NCBI GenBank assembly: GCA_017558065.1
Contig: JAFYWK010000034.1
Span: forward strand, 1-57,449
DNA: 57,449 bases
Direction of reading: 5' to 3'
Source of the DNA: Paludibacteraceae bacterium
Lineage (GTDB): Bacteria; Bacteroidota; Bacteroidia; Bacteroidales; Paludibacteraceae
The notes below the pieces were generated by a model. That model searched no databases. It was given only the letters and a program-made list of their open reading frames with translations, and had not been told where the DNA came from. Both the position numbers and the translations under genes were made by a program. Of the stretch, positions 35,502 to 43,902 are shown in pieces (positions within the stretch are counted from its first letter, which is position 1; each line of letters begins with the position of its first letter).

Positions 35502-35640
35502 TTCCAAGGTATCGCCAAACACCCAACAAAAACAACTGGAACAGCCCGCACACGGCGGACTCATCCCTGTACTTGCGTTTTGCTGTCTAAATAAATTTGG
35601 CGATTTACGGAACGCAGCAATTACAAGTCTGATAATAAAT
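35473..35640 (-). ncRNA. Structured RNA, 6S-like candidate
   Basis: A roughly 168-base transcript is expected on the minus strand, with a perfect promoter and a strong terminator. Two 9-bp helices form a long closing stem: CTGCGTTCC (35497-35505) with GGAACGCAG (35609-35617), and ATCGCCAAA (35511-35519) with TTTGGCGAT (35596-35604), on plus-strand letters. Inside are a GC hairpin (CCGC/GCGG) and a loop region. A long rod with open middle and this size recalls 6S RNA. The outer strand CGCAG also takes part in the terminator, so a riboswitch-like leader for the lipoprotein is the main alternative. Confidence 0.6.
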
Positions 35641-35646
35641 ACGGTG

Positions 35647-35677
35647 CAAAGGTAGTGCTTTTTTTTGAATTGGGCAA
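35647..35677 (-). promoter_or_regulatory. Promoter of the structured RNA
   Basis: Minus-strand TTG (CAA at 35675-35677) and TACCTTTG (CAAAGGTA at 35647-35654), 20-base spacer. Confidence 0.8.
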
Positions 35678-35724
35678 GAAAAAAGTGCATTTTTAGCGCT
35701 TTTTAGTAGAGTTTATGATTAATT

Positions 35725-35767
35725 CTGCCATAATGGCAGTCAGATTTGCTATGGCACGGAGATTGTA
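35725..35767 (+). promoter_or_regulatory. Sigma-54-like promoter and palindrome before grpE
   Basis: TGGCACG at 35752-35758 and TTG at 35763-35765 have the -24/-12 spacing of RpoN promoters (the -12 reads TTGTA instead of TTGCA). A 15-base palindrome CTGCCATAATGGCAG (35725-35739) lies just upstream, as an activator or repressor site would. No TAnnTTTG promoter is found here. Confidence 0.55.
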
Positions 35768-35799
35768 AGAATAGTATTACGAAGTAATAAAATTAGACT

Positions 35800-36396
35800 A
35801 TGACAAAGAATAAAGATAAAAAACAAGTAGAGCAACCTGTTGAGAATCAGGTTGAAAAGGAAACTGTAGAAACAGCAAACAACGGTGAGGCGGTGAATGA
35901 CGGTGAAGCGACTGCTGCTGAAGAAGTGGCAGAGACTGACCCATTGCAAGCCAAAGTGGCAGAACTCGAGGCACGCGTGGCAGAGTTGGAAGATCTTAAA
36001 CTACGCCAAATGGCAGAGTTTGACAATTTCCGTCGTCGCACCAACAAAGAGAAACTTGAACTTATGACTACTGCTGGCGAGCGTATCTTCAAAGATATGC
36101 TCCCTCTTGTGGATGACTTTGAGCGCGCTAAAGTAGCGATGGAGAAAACCGATGACATCGAGGCAGTGCGTCAAGGTATTGAACTTATCTATAGCAAGTT
36201 CGTGGGTTTCTTGGCGGCCAACGATGTGAAAGCAATCGACACAACTGACGCAGACTTCAATACCGATTTGCATGAGGCAATTACCACCTTTGCTGCAGGC
36301 GAAGACAAGAAAGGTAAAGTGATTGATTGCACACAAAAAGGTTACACCTTGGGCGAGAAAGTGATTCGCTTTTCTAAAGTCGTTGTTGGCGAGTAA
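35800..36396 (+). CDS. grpE: GrpE nucleotide exchange factor
   Basis: A 198-aa DnaK co-chaperone. A long acidic/charged N-terminus and coiled coil (KVAELEARVAELEDLKLRQMAEFDNFRRRTNKE) are followed by the beta-wing domain (DLHEAITTFAAGEDKKGKVIDCTQKGYTLGEKVIRFSKVVVGE). It releases ADP from DnaK. It is followed by dnaJ after 154 bases of hairpin-rich sequence; dnaK is not in the window. Confidence 0.95.
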   Translation: MTKNKDKKQVEQPVENQVEKETVETANNGEAVNDGEATAAEEVAETDPLQAKVAELEARVAELEDLKLRQMAEFDNFRRRTNKEKLELMTTAGERIFKDMLPLVDDFERAKVAMEKTDDIEAVRQGIELIYSKFVGFLAANDVKAIDTTDADFNTDLHEAITTFAAGEDKKGKVIDCTQKGYTLGEKVIRFSKVVVGE

Positions 36397-36550
36397 CGCC
36401 AACAAGCGACGTATAGTGGCAAACAATGTTTGCGAAAGTGGCTAAAGCGAAAATGGTCTTCGACGAAAAGTGGCAGCAGAGCTGCGAACAATAGAGCGCG
36501 AAGCCAACCACGTGAAACAATTTTCGTGAACGACGTTAACATAAAAAATT
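36397..36550 (+). repeat. Hairpin-word spacer between grpE and dnaJ
   Basis: A chain of small palindromes: CAAACAATGTTTG, CGAAAATGGTCTTCG, GCAGCAGAGCTGC and CACGTGAAACAATTTTCGTG. No promoter or gene is seen; the spacer may adjust the grpE/dnaJ ratio or protect RNA ends. Confidence 0.55.
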
Positions 36551-37708
36551 ATGGCAGAGAAAAGAGATTATTACGAGGTGCTGGGCGTGGGTAAGACCGC
36601 AACAGCAGATGAGATAAAAAAAGCGTACCGCAAGAAAGCGGTACAATATCACCCTGACAAGAACCCAGGTGACAAGGCGGCTGAGGAGAAATTCAAAGAG
36701 GCCGCGGAGGCATACGAAGTGCTGTCAGACCCACAGAAACGCCAACGCTATGACCAGTTTGGTCATGCTGGCATGGGTGGTGCAGGTTTTGGAGGCGGCG
36801 GAATGAACATGGAAGATATCTTCTCGCAGTTTGGTGACCTCTTCGAATCATGGGGCATGGGCGGCGGAGGATTCTCCAGTTTCTTTGGCGGAGGCAACCG
36901 TGGCGGCGGTCAGAGAGTGCGTCGCGGAAGCGATTTGCGTGTGCGTGTGCGCGTTTCCTTAGAGGAAATAGCCACAGGCGTGGACAAGAAGATTAAGGTG
37001 AAGAAGTTGGTGAACTGTTCTCATTGTAATGGTTCGGGTAGTGCAGACGGTCAGGTGGAGACTTGTTCAACTTGTCATGGTACAGGTCGCGTGGTGAGTG
37101 CGCAACGCAGTATTTTTGGTATGATGCAGGTGCAGAATGAGTGTCCGAATTGCCATGGCGAAGGCAAGATTATCAAGAATAAGTGTACACATTGTCAAGG
37201 TAATGGCGTAGTGCGCGAGGAGGAGATCATTGAGATTCATATCCCAGCGGGCGTGGCTGGTGGTATGCAGATCCCTGTGCAAGGCAAGGGTAATGCAGCT
37301 CCACATGGTGGCGTGAATGGCGATTTGCTGGTGCTGATTGAGGAAGAGGAGCATAAAGATTTCTTGCGTGATGGAAGCGACTTGGTGTATAACCTGCTGC
37401 TGGATATGCCTACAGCTATCTTAGGCGGACAGGTGCAGATACCTACCTTGCAAGGAGAGGCAAAGATTACTATTAGCGCGGGTACGCAGCCTGGCAAAGT
37501 GCTACGCATGCGCGGCAAAGGACTGCCAATGATTGACCAATATGCGCGTCAGTACGGTACGGGCGATATGTTGATCAATGTAGGTGTGTATATCCCAGAG
37601 CACTTGAACAAGGATGAGAAGAAGATGATAGAGCAACTGCAAAAGAGCGAGAATGTGCGCCCTGGCAGCAGCGATAAGAAGAACTTCTTTAAGAATTTGT
37701 TTGGGTAA
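36551..37708 (+). CDS. dnaJ: DnaJ chaperone
   Basis: A 385-aa type I Hsp40. The J domain (residues 1-70, with HPD in [11 protein letters not shown]) is followed by a Gly/Phe-rich linker, four CxxCxGxG zinc repeats ([32 protein letters not shown]) and the client-binding C-terminal domains. It stimulates DnaK ATPase and delivers substrates. Confidence 0.97.
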   Translation: MAEKRDYYEVLGVGKTATADEIKKAYRKKAVQYHPDKNPGDKAAEEKFKEAAEAYEVLSDPQKRQRYDQFGHAGMGGAGFGGGGMNMEDIFSQFGDLFESWGMGGGGFSSFFGGGNRGGGQRVRRGSDLRVRVRVSLEEIATGVDKKIKVKKLVNCSHCNGSGSADGQVETCSTCHGTGRVVSAQRSIFGMMQVQNECPNCHGEGKIIKNKCTHCQGNGVVREEEIIEIHIPAGVAGGMQIPVQGKGNAAPHGGVNGDLLVLIEEEEHKDFLRDGSDLVYNLLLDMPTAILGGQVQIPTLQGEAKITISAGTQPGKVLRMRGKGLPMIDQYARQYGTGDMLINVGVYIPEHLNKDEKKMIEQLQKSENVRPGSSDKKNFFKNLFG

Positions 37709-37732
37709 GAAAAAAAGCCTTACTTTAAGGAT

Positions 37733-40186
37733 ATGAAAAGAAATATTATTTTTGCAGTATTAGTTAGCCTCAGTACGCTGGTGCGTGCTGAGGTTTTCCC
37801 GTCTTTTGGTGTGGATAGTGTAGGTAGCGATTTCTTTCGCGAGTGGTATATCACCGGCGATTTGGGGCACTATTTGGATAACTACTCGGATTATGTGGTA
37901 TATGAGGCAGAGACGACTGGCGAATGGAACTTGGGTGATCAGAATATATTTTCGATAGCGGGAAACTCGTTTCGTCAGAATAAGTATTCTCTGAATGGCA
38001 TGCGTATAGATAGTCGCTATCAAGTGGGTAGTACGATGCTATATACCAATATGTTACGCACTAATTTTGTGTTGGATTATCACGAAGGAAGGATATACTT
38101 TACGGATGATGAATTGCAGCAGCAATCGCTCACGTTGAAAGGCAATGCAGGCAATTTGGGTGGTATATCGCCAGGAACGCGCGAGATGATTAATCTATTT
38201 CACTCGTCTGGTGAAGAACGAACGATGGATAGTCGTCCTGTAGAGATGCGTAACCATGTGATAGGTGCGGGTAGTGTGGAAGCGAGTTTTGCCATTCCTG
38301 CTTATGGAAAGCAGTATTACCAGCATGCGTATGCTCAATACGGCTGGCGCACACAAACAGCATTTAATCATACGGGTATATCGGGAATGTATGCAAGTCC
38401 TTACTACACAGCGCAATTGGATGGCGAACTGCCAATAAAGGAAAATAATGTGTTGGATAAGTTGAACTATTACTTTGTGGCGCAGGGTAGAGGCGATATG
38501 TACTCAGAATTGCTGTATAACCGCAACGAAGTAGCAGACTTGCAGGCATATACGGCAGCATTGTATGGCACGAAGACTTTTGCCAATGGGGGAGAGTTGG
38601 TGGCAGGTGTGAGTTGGGCATTGAGCGATGTGAAGCATGACACGCTGACGTTTGCTCGCAACCTGTTGGACCACGATGGCGAGGCCTTTGACCCTTGGTA
38701 TGCGGATGGAGTGACGAATGAAGCAAGTTTGTCGGTGCAATACGACCAGCGTTTGTTGCCGTGGTTGCGCGTACATGCGGAGGGATTCAATTCGTTTGTG
38801 CATTTTAGTCCGACAACCACGTCTTGGAGTAACGATGTGTATATGCAAAGTATAGCGGATAAATCGCGCACACCATTATATACATACCATTGGCAGTCAT
38901 CGTCTTATGGCGCAGGATTATTGGAGAATGAGGCAGTGGTCGTAGCAGAATATGAGTTGGCTCGTGGGTTGCGTATGCAAGCGCATTTGGGTGTATCGTT
39001 GGACGGAGTATTGCTGAGCGGTAAGTCGGTGGTTAGCCCCAATTGGTTGGCGAAGTTCGCCTTGGATTGGAAGCCCGCGTGGTGGTTCCAAATGGGTGTG
39101 AACCTATCTCATAACCGTATGAGTTATACGATGAATGAGGTGCAGTATTTGAGCAATGACTATATGAATGGCGAGATTCGTTATGCAGATGGCACTTTGC
39201 TGGCAACGACAGGCGGTAAGTACCATGCAAAAGGTAAGAATCTATGGGCGCATCAGCCGTCGTATGCTGTGCTGGATATACCAATTCGCTTTACTTTTGA
39301 CAAACAATCGCGTCATCAATTCTCGTTGTTGTCCAGTATTCGCAAGTATTACAACATGTGGTTTACCGATTATAGCGATGGATTAGATGCAAATATGTAT
39401 GAGCAAGGTGGCTTGTACTATTGGCGCGAAGGCGAGAAAAATTACACGGTAGGTCTGCAACCAATGGATTTGATGAGTAATACCGTGGGAGGACGTACAC
39501 CATACTATATGTCGAATGTAGCAAAGTATTCTTATACTGGAAAAAAAGTCTTTGTGAGTCTTTCTTGGCAAAGCTATTTGATGGCAGGACTTTCTACCAT
39601 AGGTAATGGTCCGTTGCACAATAATATAGGTGTATTGGGTGAGTCGAGTGCCAATCCGAATGCATATAAGGTGGCACGTGAGGGGAATATGCCATATCAG
39701 GGGAATAGCCGATTGAATCAGGATAAGTCATTTATCCTTCGTTTGCAAGTGACCTATAATGCCTGCAAATACTTCTCAGTAAGTCTGAATGGTAAATTCA
39801 AGGATGGTCAGCCATTTGCGAATTTCATAGCCGTTCCCTCTGAGGTGAATGGACATCAGCAAGTGGCTATCTGGAATGATGATGCTAAGGGTATCAATAT
39901 GGCCAATACATTCTTTGGAAAACGTGAAGATGCTTTCTTCAATTTTGATTTACGACTGACAGGACGCTGGTGGATAAAGCAAGTGCCTTTCCAACTGGAT
40001 GTGACATGCTATAATATTTATGACTTTGGTACCGCGTTGACGGAATATGTGTTTGATAAATACGATCACCCTACTTATCCTCATTGGACCATTGATCGTG
40101 GTATGCAAAGTATGCATGAAAGTCGCACTTCTATGTCATTGTGTATCCCCCGTGGATTATTGGTTGCTTTGCGTATCGGGTTGTAA
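37733..40186 (+). CDS. Outer-membrane TonB-receptor-like beta-barrel
   Basis: An 817-aa outer-membrane protein with signal peptide MKRNIIFAVLVSLSTLVRA. A short plug-like region (NIFSIAGNSFRQNKYSLNGM, then DDELQQQSLTLKGNAGNLGG) precedes a long barrel of alternating aromatic strands, ending in RTSMSLCIPRGLLVALRIGL. No TonB box or carboxypeptidase-regulatory domain is seen at the N-terminus. It starts 24 bases after dnaJ and 12 before the O-antigen ligase. A receptor or a polysaccharide-related porin are both possible. Confidence 0.7.
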   Translation: MKRNIIFAVLVSLSTLVRAEVFPSFGVDSVGSDFFREWYITGDLGHYLDNYSDYVVYEAETTGEWNLGDQNIFSIAGNSFRQNKYSLNGMRIDSRYQVGSTMLYTNMLRTNFVLDYHEGRIYFTDDELQQQSLTLKGNAGNLGGISPGTREMINLFHSSGEERTMDSRPVEMRNHVIGAGSVEASFAIPAYGKQYYQHAYAQYGWRTQTAFNHTGISGMYASPYYTAQLDGELPIKENNVLDKLNYYFVAQGRGDMYSELLYNRNEVADLQAYTAALYGTKTFANGGELVAGVSWALSDVKHDTLTFARNLLDHDGEAFDPWYADGVTNEASLSVQYDQRLLPWLRVHAEGFNSFVHFSPTTTSWSNDVYMQSIADKSRTPLYTYHWQSSSYGAGLLENEAVVVAEYELARGLRMQAHLGVSLDGVLLSGKSVVSPNWLAKFALDWKPAWWFQMGVNLSHNRMSYTMNEVQYLSNDYMNGEIRYADGTLLATTGGKYHAKGKNLWAHQPSYAVLDIPIRFTFDKQSRHQFSLLSSIRKYYNMWFTDYSDGLDANMYEQGGLYYWREGEKNYTVGLQPMDLMSNTVGGRTPYYMSNVAKYSYTGKKVFVSLSWQSYLMAGLSTIGNGPLHNNIGVLGESSANPNAYKVAREGNMPYQGNSRLNQDKSFILRLQVTYNACKYFSVSLNGKFKDGQPFANFIAVPSEVNGHQQVAIWNDDAKGINMANTFFGKREDAFFNFDLRLTGRWWIKQVPFQLDVTCYNIYDFGTALTEYVFDKYDHPTYPHWTIDRGMQSMHESRTSMSLCIPRGLLVALRIGL

Positions 40187-40198
40187 AAAAGAAAAGTA

Positions 40199-41473
40199 AT
40201 GCTACAAAGATTGAAACAAATAGCGAGTTATTTGCCCGTATTAGGTGTGATATTGTTGAGCACTGCTCTTCCGTTTCATTATGGTGGGTATCAACGTTTC
40301 TCCTTGTATTTTTTGGCAGTAACGCATGTGTTGGACTATTTGGTTAACCAACGATGGAAGAATTGGAAATGGTCAAATATGCATTGGGTGTATATTTGCC
40401 AAATTGCATTCTTTCTCTTGATACCGATATGGCAGATAGGTGATGATTTGCATACACCGATACTACAGCGAACGATAGAAAACTATTTGCCATTTTTAAT
40501 CTTTGGTATATGTGGTATCATGGGGATTACCGACAAGTTAAGGATTGAATATGTAGCAATAGCGATGATTTTGACCAGTGTGGGTATCATCATCTATGTA
40601 TCTGTGTTGTCATATCTGGTTGGTGTGGGTAGTTTTGCAGCGTGGGTAGATTGGTTCAATATCCACGCGCATGATCATATCAATTCGCATATGATATTGA
40701 ACCTATATTGGAATTTTTCTATCATTATGGGGTTGTATCTTGTGTTGCGAAGTCGTATAGGCGTGGTGTGGAAAAGTGTGATGGGTGTTGCAATAATCCC
40801 GATTGCTATTGCAGTGTGTGTGTCAGATGGTCGTACAGGATTGCTCACATTCATAGGCATTATTTTTGTGACCATGTTATATTGCATGTTTACGTATCGT
40901 AAGTGGTGGGTGATGGGCATTATATTAGGGTTTGCTGTGTGTGCCGTAGCTTTCCTCTCACAACATGAGCGATTCATAGTGGCAAGATCAGAAACGAATA
41001 GTAGAGTATATATTTGGAATGTTGCTACAGAATTGATAAAAGAGAAGCCCTTGTTTGGACATGGTGTATGTTCTGCTCGCGAAGAATTTGTGGAACGTGG
41101 ATTGGGAGATGAAGCGTTCTATAACCACTATGCGAAATCCTTTGTGGCATATCTGCAAAGAACGAACCAAAAAGTAGATTTGTCCATGATGCATCCACAT
41201 AACGCAATATTGGAGACATGGATGCAGTTTGGAATAATAGGAGTAGTATTGCTCATTGGGCTTATTGTGCTTCCATTAACGATGCGATTAGGAAAATATC
41301 AACTCTATTTGAGTTTGTGTGTATTTGCATTTGCAATGCAATCAATTTTTGAATCGCTGGGTGGAAATCTACAGCCACAATACTTCTGTTTGATGGTGTT
41401 GTTCTGGCATTATCATTACCTAAATAATGGTGGAAAAGATATTTCCCCTACGGCTCATTTAGTTGCCCCATAA
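40199..41473 (+). CDS. O-antigen ligase/polymerase (WaaL/Wzy-like)
   Basis: A 424-aa integral membrane protein with about twelve hydrophobic segments. The Wzy_C region is recognisable: SDGRTGLLTFIG, RVYIWNVATELIKEKPLFGHG, and a large periplasmic loop ending MMHPHNAILETWMQFG (the His of ligases). It joins O-antigen to lipid A-core or polymerises units in the periplasm. Its 3' end overlaps by 26 bases the convergent glycosyltransferase gene. Confidence 0.85.
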   Translation: MLQRLKQIASYLPVLGVILLSTALPFHYGGYQRFSLYFLAVTHVLDYLVNQRWKNWKWSNMHWVYICQIAFFLLIPIWQIGDDLHTPILQRTIENYLPFLIFGICGIMGITDKLRIEYVAIAMILTSVGIIIYVSVLSYLVGVGSFAAWVDWFNIHAHDHINSHMILNLYWNFSIIMGLYLVLRSRIGVVWKSVMGVAIIPIAIAVCVSDGRTGLLTFIGIIFVTMLYCMFTYRKWWVMGIILGFAVCAVAFLSQHERFIVARSETNSRVYIWNVATELIKEKPLFGHGVCSAREEFVERGLGDEAFYNHYAKSFVAYLQRTNQKVDLSMMHPHNAILETWMQFGIIGVVLLIGLIVLPLTMRLGKYQLYLSLCVFAFAMQSIFESLGGNLQPQYFCLMVLFWHYHYLNNGGKDISPTAHLVAP

Positions 41474-42311
41474 TGTTCCTGTGGGCATCCTGCCAACCTT
41501 TAAGACACATTTTTAATGTCTCTATTTTATTCCAGTTATGATAGAGTAATATGCGTTTTATGAGTTTTTTTAGGCGTTTACTGAAGAACTTACGATGCCC
41601 TGGGTAGAGCTTCATAAGTACGAGGATATTACGTACCATGTAATAATACCTAAAAGGAGGGTGGTAGATATATTCTTTTTCTAAAATGCCAAACAATTTA
41701 ATAATTCGTAATTCGCCTAACTGATGAGTAAGGCGAGCATAATTGACAATGACTACGCGCATGCCTAATTGCTTGATGTGCATGCAATATTCGTTATCTA
41801 CCTCATCAATGAAGAACTCGTCGCGAAAACCCTGAGTGAGTAGAAAACCGTTGGCTGATATGAGACATCCTGATGTCATGACGGCAATCTTATCTTCATA
41901 TGCGTGCGAATATTTCACCACTTGGCCATTATAGGTCTGTCGTGGAGAAAACACGCCTACTTCGTGTAAAGCAGAAAACGAATTGATTTGGTCAAAATAG
42001 GACAGCAACTGTTCGCGTTCCCATCGACTATCTTGATCCATTGTCAGTATCCATTTGGCCTTCAGACGAATAGCCTCTTCACATCCTCGATTAAGAGCCG
42101 TAGCTATACCCAAATTACGCTTTAGTGGGATATATTCATATAACTCTTGATCTGCTCCAACAAGTAAATGTGCATTGGAAGCGATAGAGTTATCAATGAT
42201 GATCACCCTATAAACATCATGCATATAGGATAGAATATTCTGTGCTTGTTCAACCGTAGGATTATACCATACAACTACGGCGATAACATCAGTTAGAGGA
42301 TTTATTTGCAT
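41448..42311 (-). CDS. GT2 glycosyltransferase, rhamnosyltransferase-like
   Basis: A 287-aa GT-A enzyme. The start VIAVVVWYNPTVEQ, IIIDNS and the metal-binding motif LTMDQDSRWE resemble bacterial rhamnosyltransferases; IDEVDNEYCMHIK supplies the later acidic motif. With rfbC and rfbD in the same window, dTDP-rhamnose is a plausible donor (inferred). It overlaps the next upstream gene by 10 bases and is last in the cluster's minus-strand operon. Confidence 0.82.
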   Translation of the reverse strand: MQINPLTDVIAVVVWYNPTVEQAQNILSYMHDVYRVIIIDNSIASNAHLLVGADQELYEYIPLKRNLGIATALNRGCEEAIRLKAKWILTMDQDSRWEREQLLSYFDQINSFSALHEVGVFSPRQTYNGQVVKYSHAYEDKIAVMTSGCLISANGFLLTQGFRDEFFIDEVDNEYCMHIKQLGMRVVIVNYARLTHQLGELRIIKLFGILEKEYIYHPPFRYYYMVRNILVLMKLYPGHRKFFSKRLKKLIKRILLYHNWNKIETLKMCLKGWQDAHRNIMGQLNEP

Positions 42312-43129
42312 ATTCCGTAGGGTGTATAACCGATATGATTGTCGATGTTCTCTTGTAGCAATTGTTTGTTTGGCGGGTAATTCGTATCAAAATGCTTGTG
42401 ATAGCAATGGAATTGCACCAATTGGCACTTGCGTGACACAGATGGTATTCCCTTGTGAGCCAAACGAAACTCTAAATCTATATCTTCACCATAACCTGGG
42501 TAGTGAAAACGCTCGTCAAAACCGTTCACGGAAAGTAAATCTTGTTTGTGTAGCGAAAAATTGCATCCTAAAATAAAGCGTTTGCGCTCTTTGATGAAAA
42601 TATTTCGTAAGCATTTAGGCAAGCGTATCATGCGTTCAAGTAAGGTCTTTTGACCATGGAAGACTGTTTCGATGAACAATTGCAAGAACAGTCCACACTT
42701 GAAAGATGTATGGGATAGTTTTTGGGCTAACAATTTGTCGGTGGTTTTTTGAGTGAGCATTACGCGTCTGCCAGTGACGACCTCTCCTATTTTACGAGCA
42801 TGGTAATGGTCTTCTAAGAAATGAGGTTCTAATATGCAATCCCCATCTATAAAGACCAGATACTCTGTTTCCGCAGCGCAGACTGCTTTGTTGAGGATCT
42901 CATTCTTTCTCCAACCATTGTCTTCGTGCCATATGTGTTTGATGGGAAAGGAATAAGCATTCTGTATCTGCTGAATCCTTTTCACAACACTCTCTTCGCT
43001 TCCATCATCTGCTATGATTACTTCAAAATGTTGATACGTTTGCAACGCAACAGATTCCAATACCTTTTCCAGTATAAGAATTTTGTTGTAGAAAGATATA
43101 ATTAGACTTAATTGAGGAGGTGTATTCAT
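42302..43129 (-). CDS. GT2 glycosyltransferase
   Basis: A 275-aa GT-A enzyme of the GT2 family with galactosyltransferase-like C-terminal part. SLIISFYNKILILEKVLESVALQ, ADDGS, VFIDGDCILEPHF (DxD) and GYGEDIDLEFRLAHKG are visible. It is a close paralogue of the next upstream gene. ATG 43129 overlaps that gene's stop as ATGA. Confidence 0.85.
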   Translation of the reverse strand: MNTPPQLSLIISFYNKILILEKVLESVALQTYQHFEVIIADDGSEESVVKRIQQIQNAYSFPIKHIWHEDNGWRKNEILNKAVCAAETEYLVFIDGDCILEPHFLEDHYHARKIGEVVTGRRVMLTQKTTDKLLAQKLSHTSFKCGLFLQLFIETVFHGQKTLLERMIRLPKCLRNIFIKERKRFILGCNFSLHKQDLLSVNGFDERFHYPGYGEDIDLEFRLAHKGIPSVSRKCQLVQFHCYHKHFDTNYPPNKQLLQENIDNHIGYTPYGICK

Positions 43130-43902
43130 AATTTTTGTATTCCGTTTTTGCATATAATATCATTATTCGCTTGCCTCATTGCACAATACTTTTTGTTTTC
43201 GCTTTGTTCAATCCAATTTTCTTTGTGATATAGATGATATTGGATGGCAAGATTTCTCAATGATACGATTTTGTAGCCCTTGGCAAGAAGTCTCCATTCA
43301 ATATCATAATCTTCTCCTACTGCAGGACGGGTATATTCCTCATCGAATCCGTTGATGGATAAAAGTGCTTGCTTGGACATAGACATATTGCTACCTACCA
43401 AATGCTTGACAGGGCGTCTTAGCCAATGAGATAGTGGAATGAAAAATGCTTCTTCTACATACCTGCAGCCTCGTCTGTTGAATAGATATGGAAAGAATTT
43501 TAATGCCTTTTTTCCATCAATAAGTTGCTGAGATAGTTTGGGGTTGAGTTTGATGCGCTTGCCTGCTAAAAGTACATTATCTTGTTGGTATCTTATATGC
43601 ATTTCTACGAAACGGGGATGCAAGACACAATCTCCATCAATGAAAATGAGCCAATCCGTTTTTGCTGCAAGTACCGCACGATTAAGCGCTTTATTCTTTT
43701 GCCACCCCATGTCGGGCTGTGTGAGGTGTTGGGTAGTCCATGGAAATTGATATTGTTCGATGAATTTACGAACCTCAATGTCCTCTCCATCTTCAGAAAT
43801 GATTAACTCAAAATCTTGCTCCGTTTGTTGGTGCAAGCTGCGTAGTATAGTCTGAAGGGCTATGATGTTTTTGTATATAGAAATAATAAGAGTAGCTTTC
43901 AT
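43126..43902 (-). CDS. GT2 glycosyltransferase (paralogue)
   Basis: A 258-aa GT-A enzyme. Key motifs are LIISIYKNIIALQTILRSL, SEDGED, LIFIDGDCVLHPRF and AVGEDYDIEWRLLAKG. Motif order and spacing match the neighbour at 42302, so the two probably came from a tandem duplication and then diverged. It overlaps the kinase-fusion gene by 4 bases. Confidence 0.85.
   Translation of the reverse strand: MKATLIISIYKNIIALQTILRSLHQQTEQDFELIISEDGEDIEVRKFIEQYQFPWTTQHLTQPDMGWQKNKALNRAVLAAKTDWLIFIDGDCVLHPRFVEMHIRYQQDNVLLAGKRIKLNPKLSQQLIDGKKALKFFPYLFNRRGCRYVEEAFFIPLSHWLRRPVKHLVGSNMSMSKQALLSINGFDEEYTRPAVGEDYDIEWRLLAKGYKIVSLRNLAIQYHLYHKENWIEQSENKKYCAMRQANNDIICKNGIQKL

Noticed and set aside
35487-35690. A 67-codon minus-strand frame over the structured RNA
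   Set aside because: Its ATG lies upstream of the promoter's start site, and the remaining part follows the stem-loop structure rather than a protein pattern.
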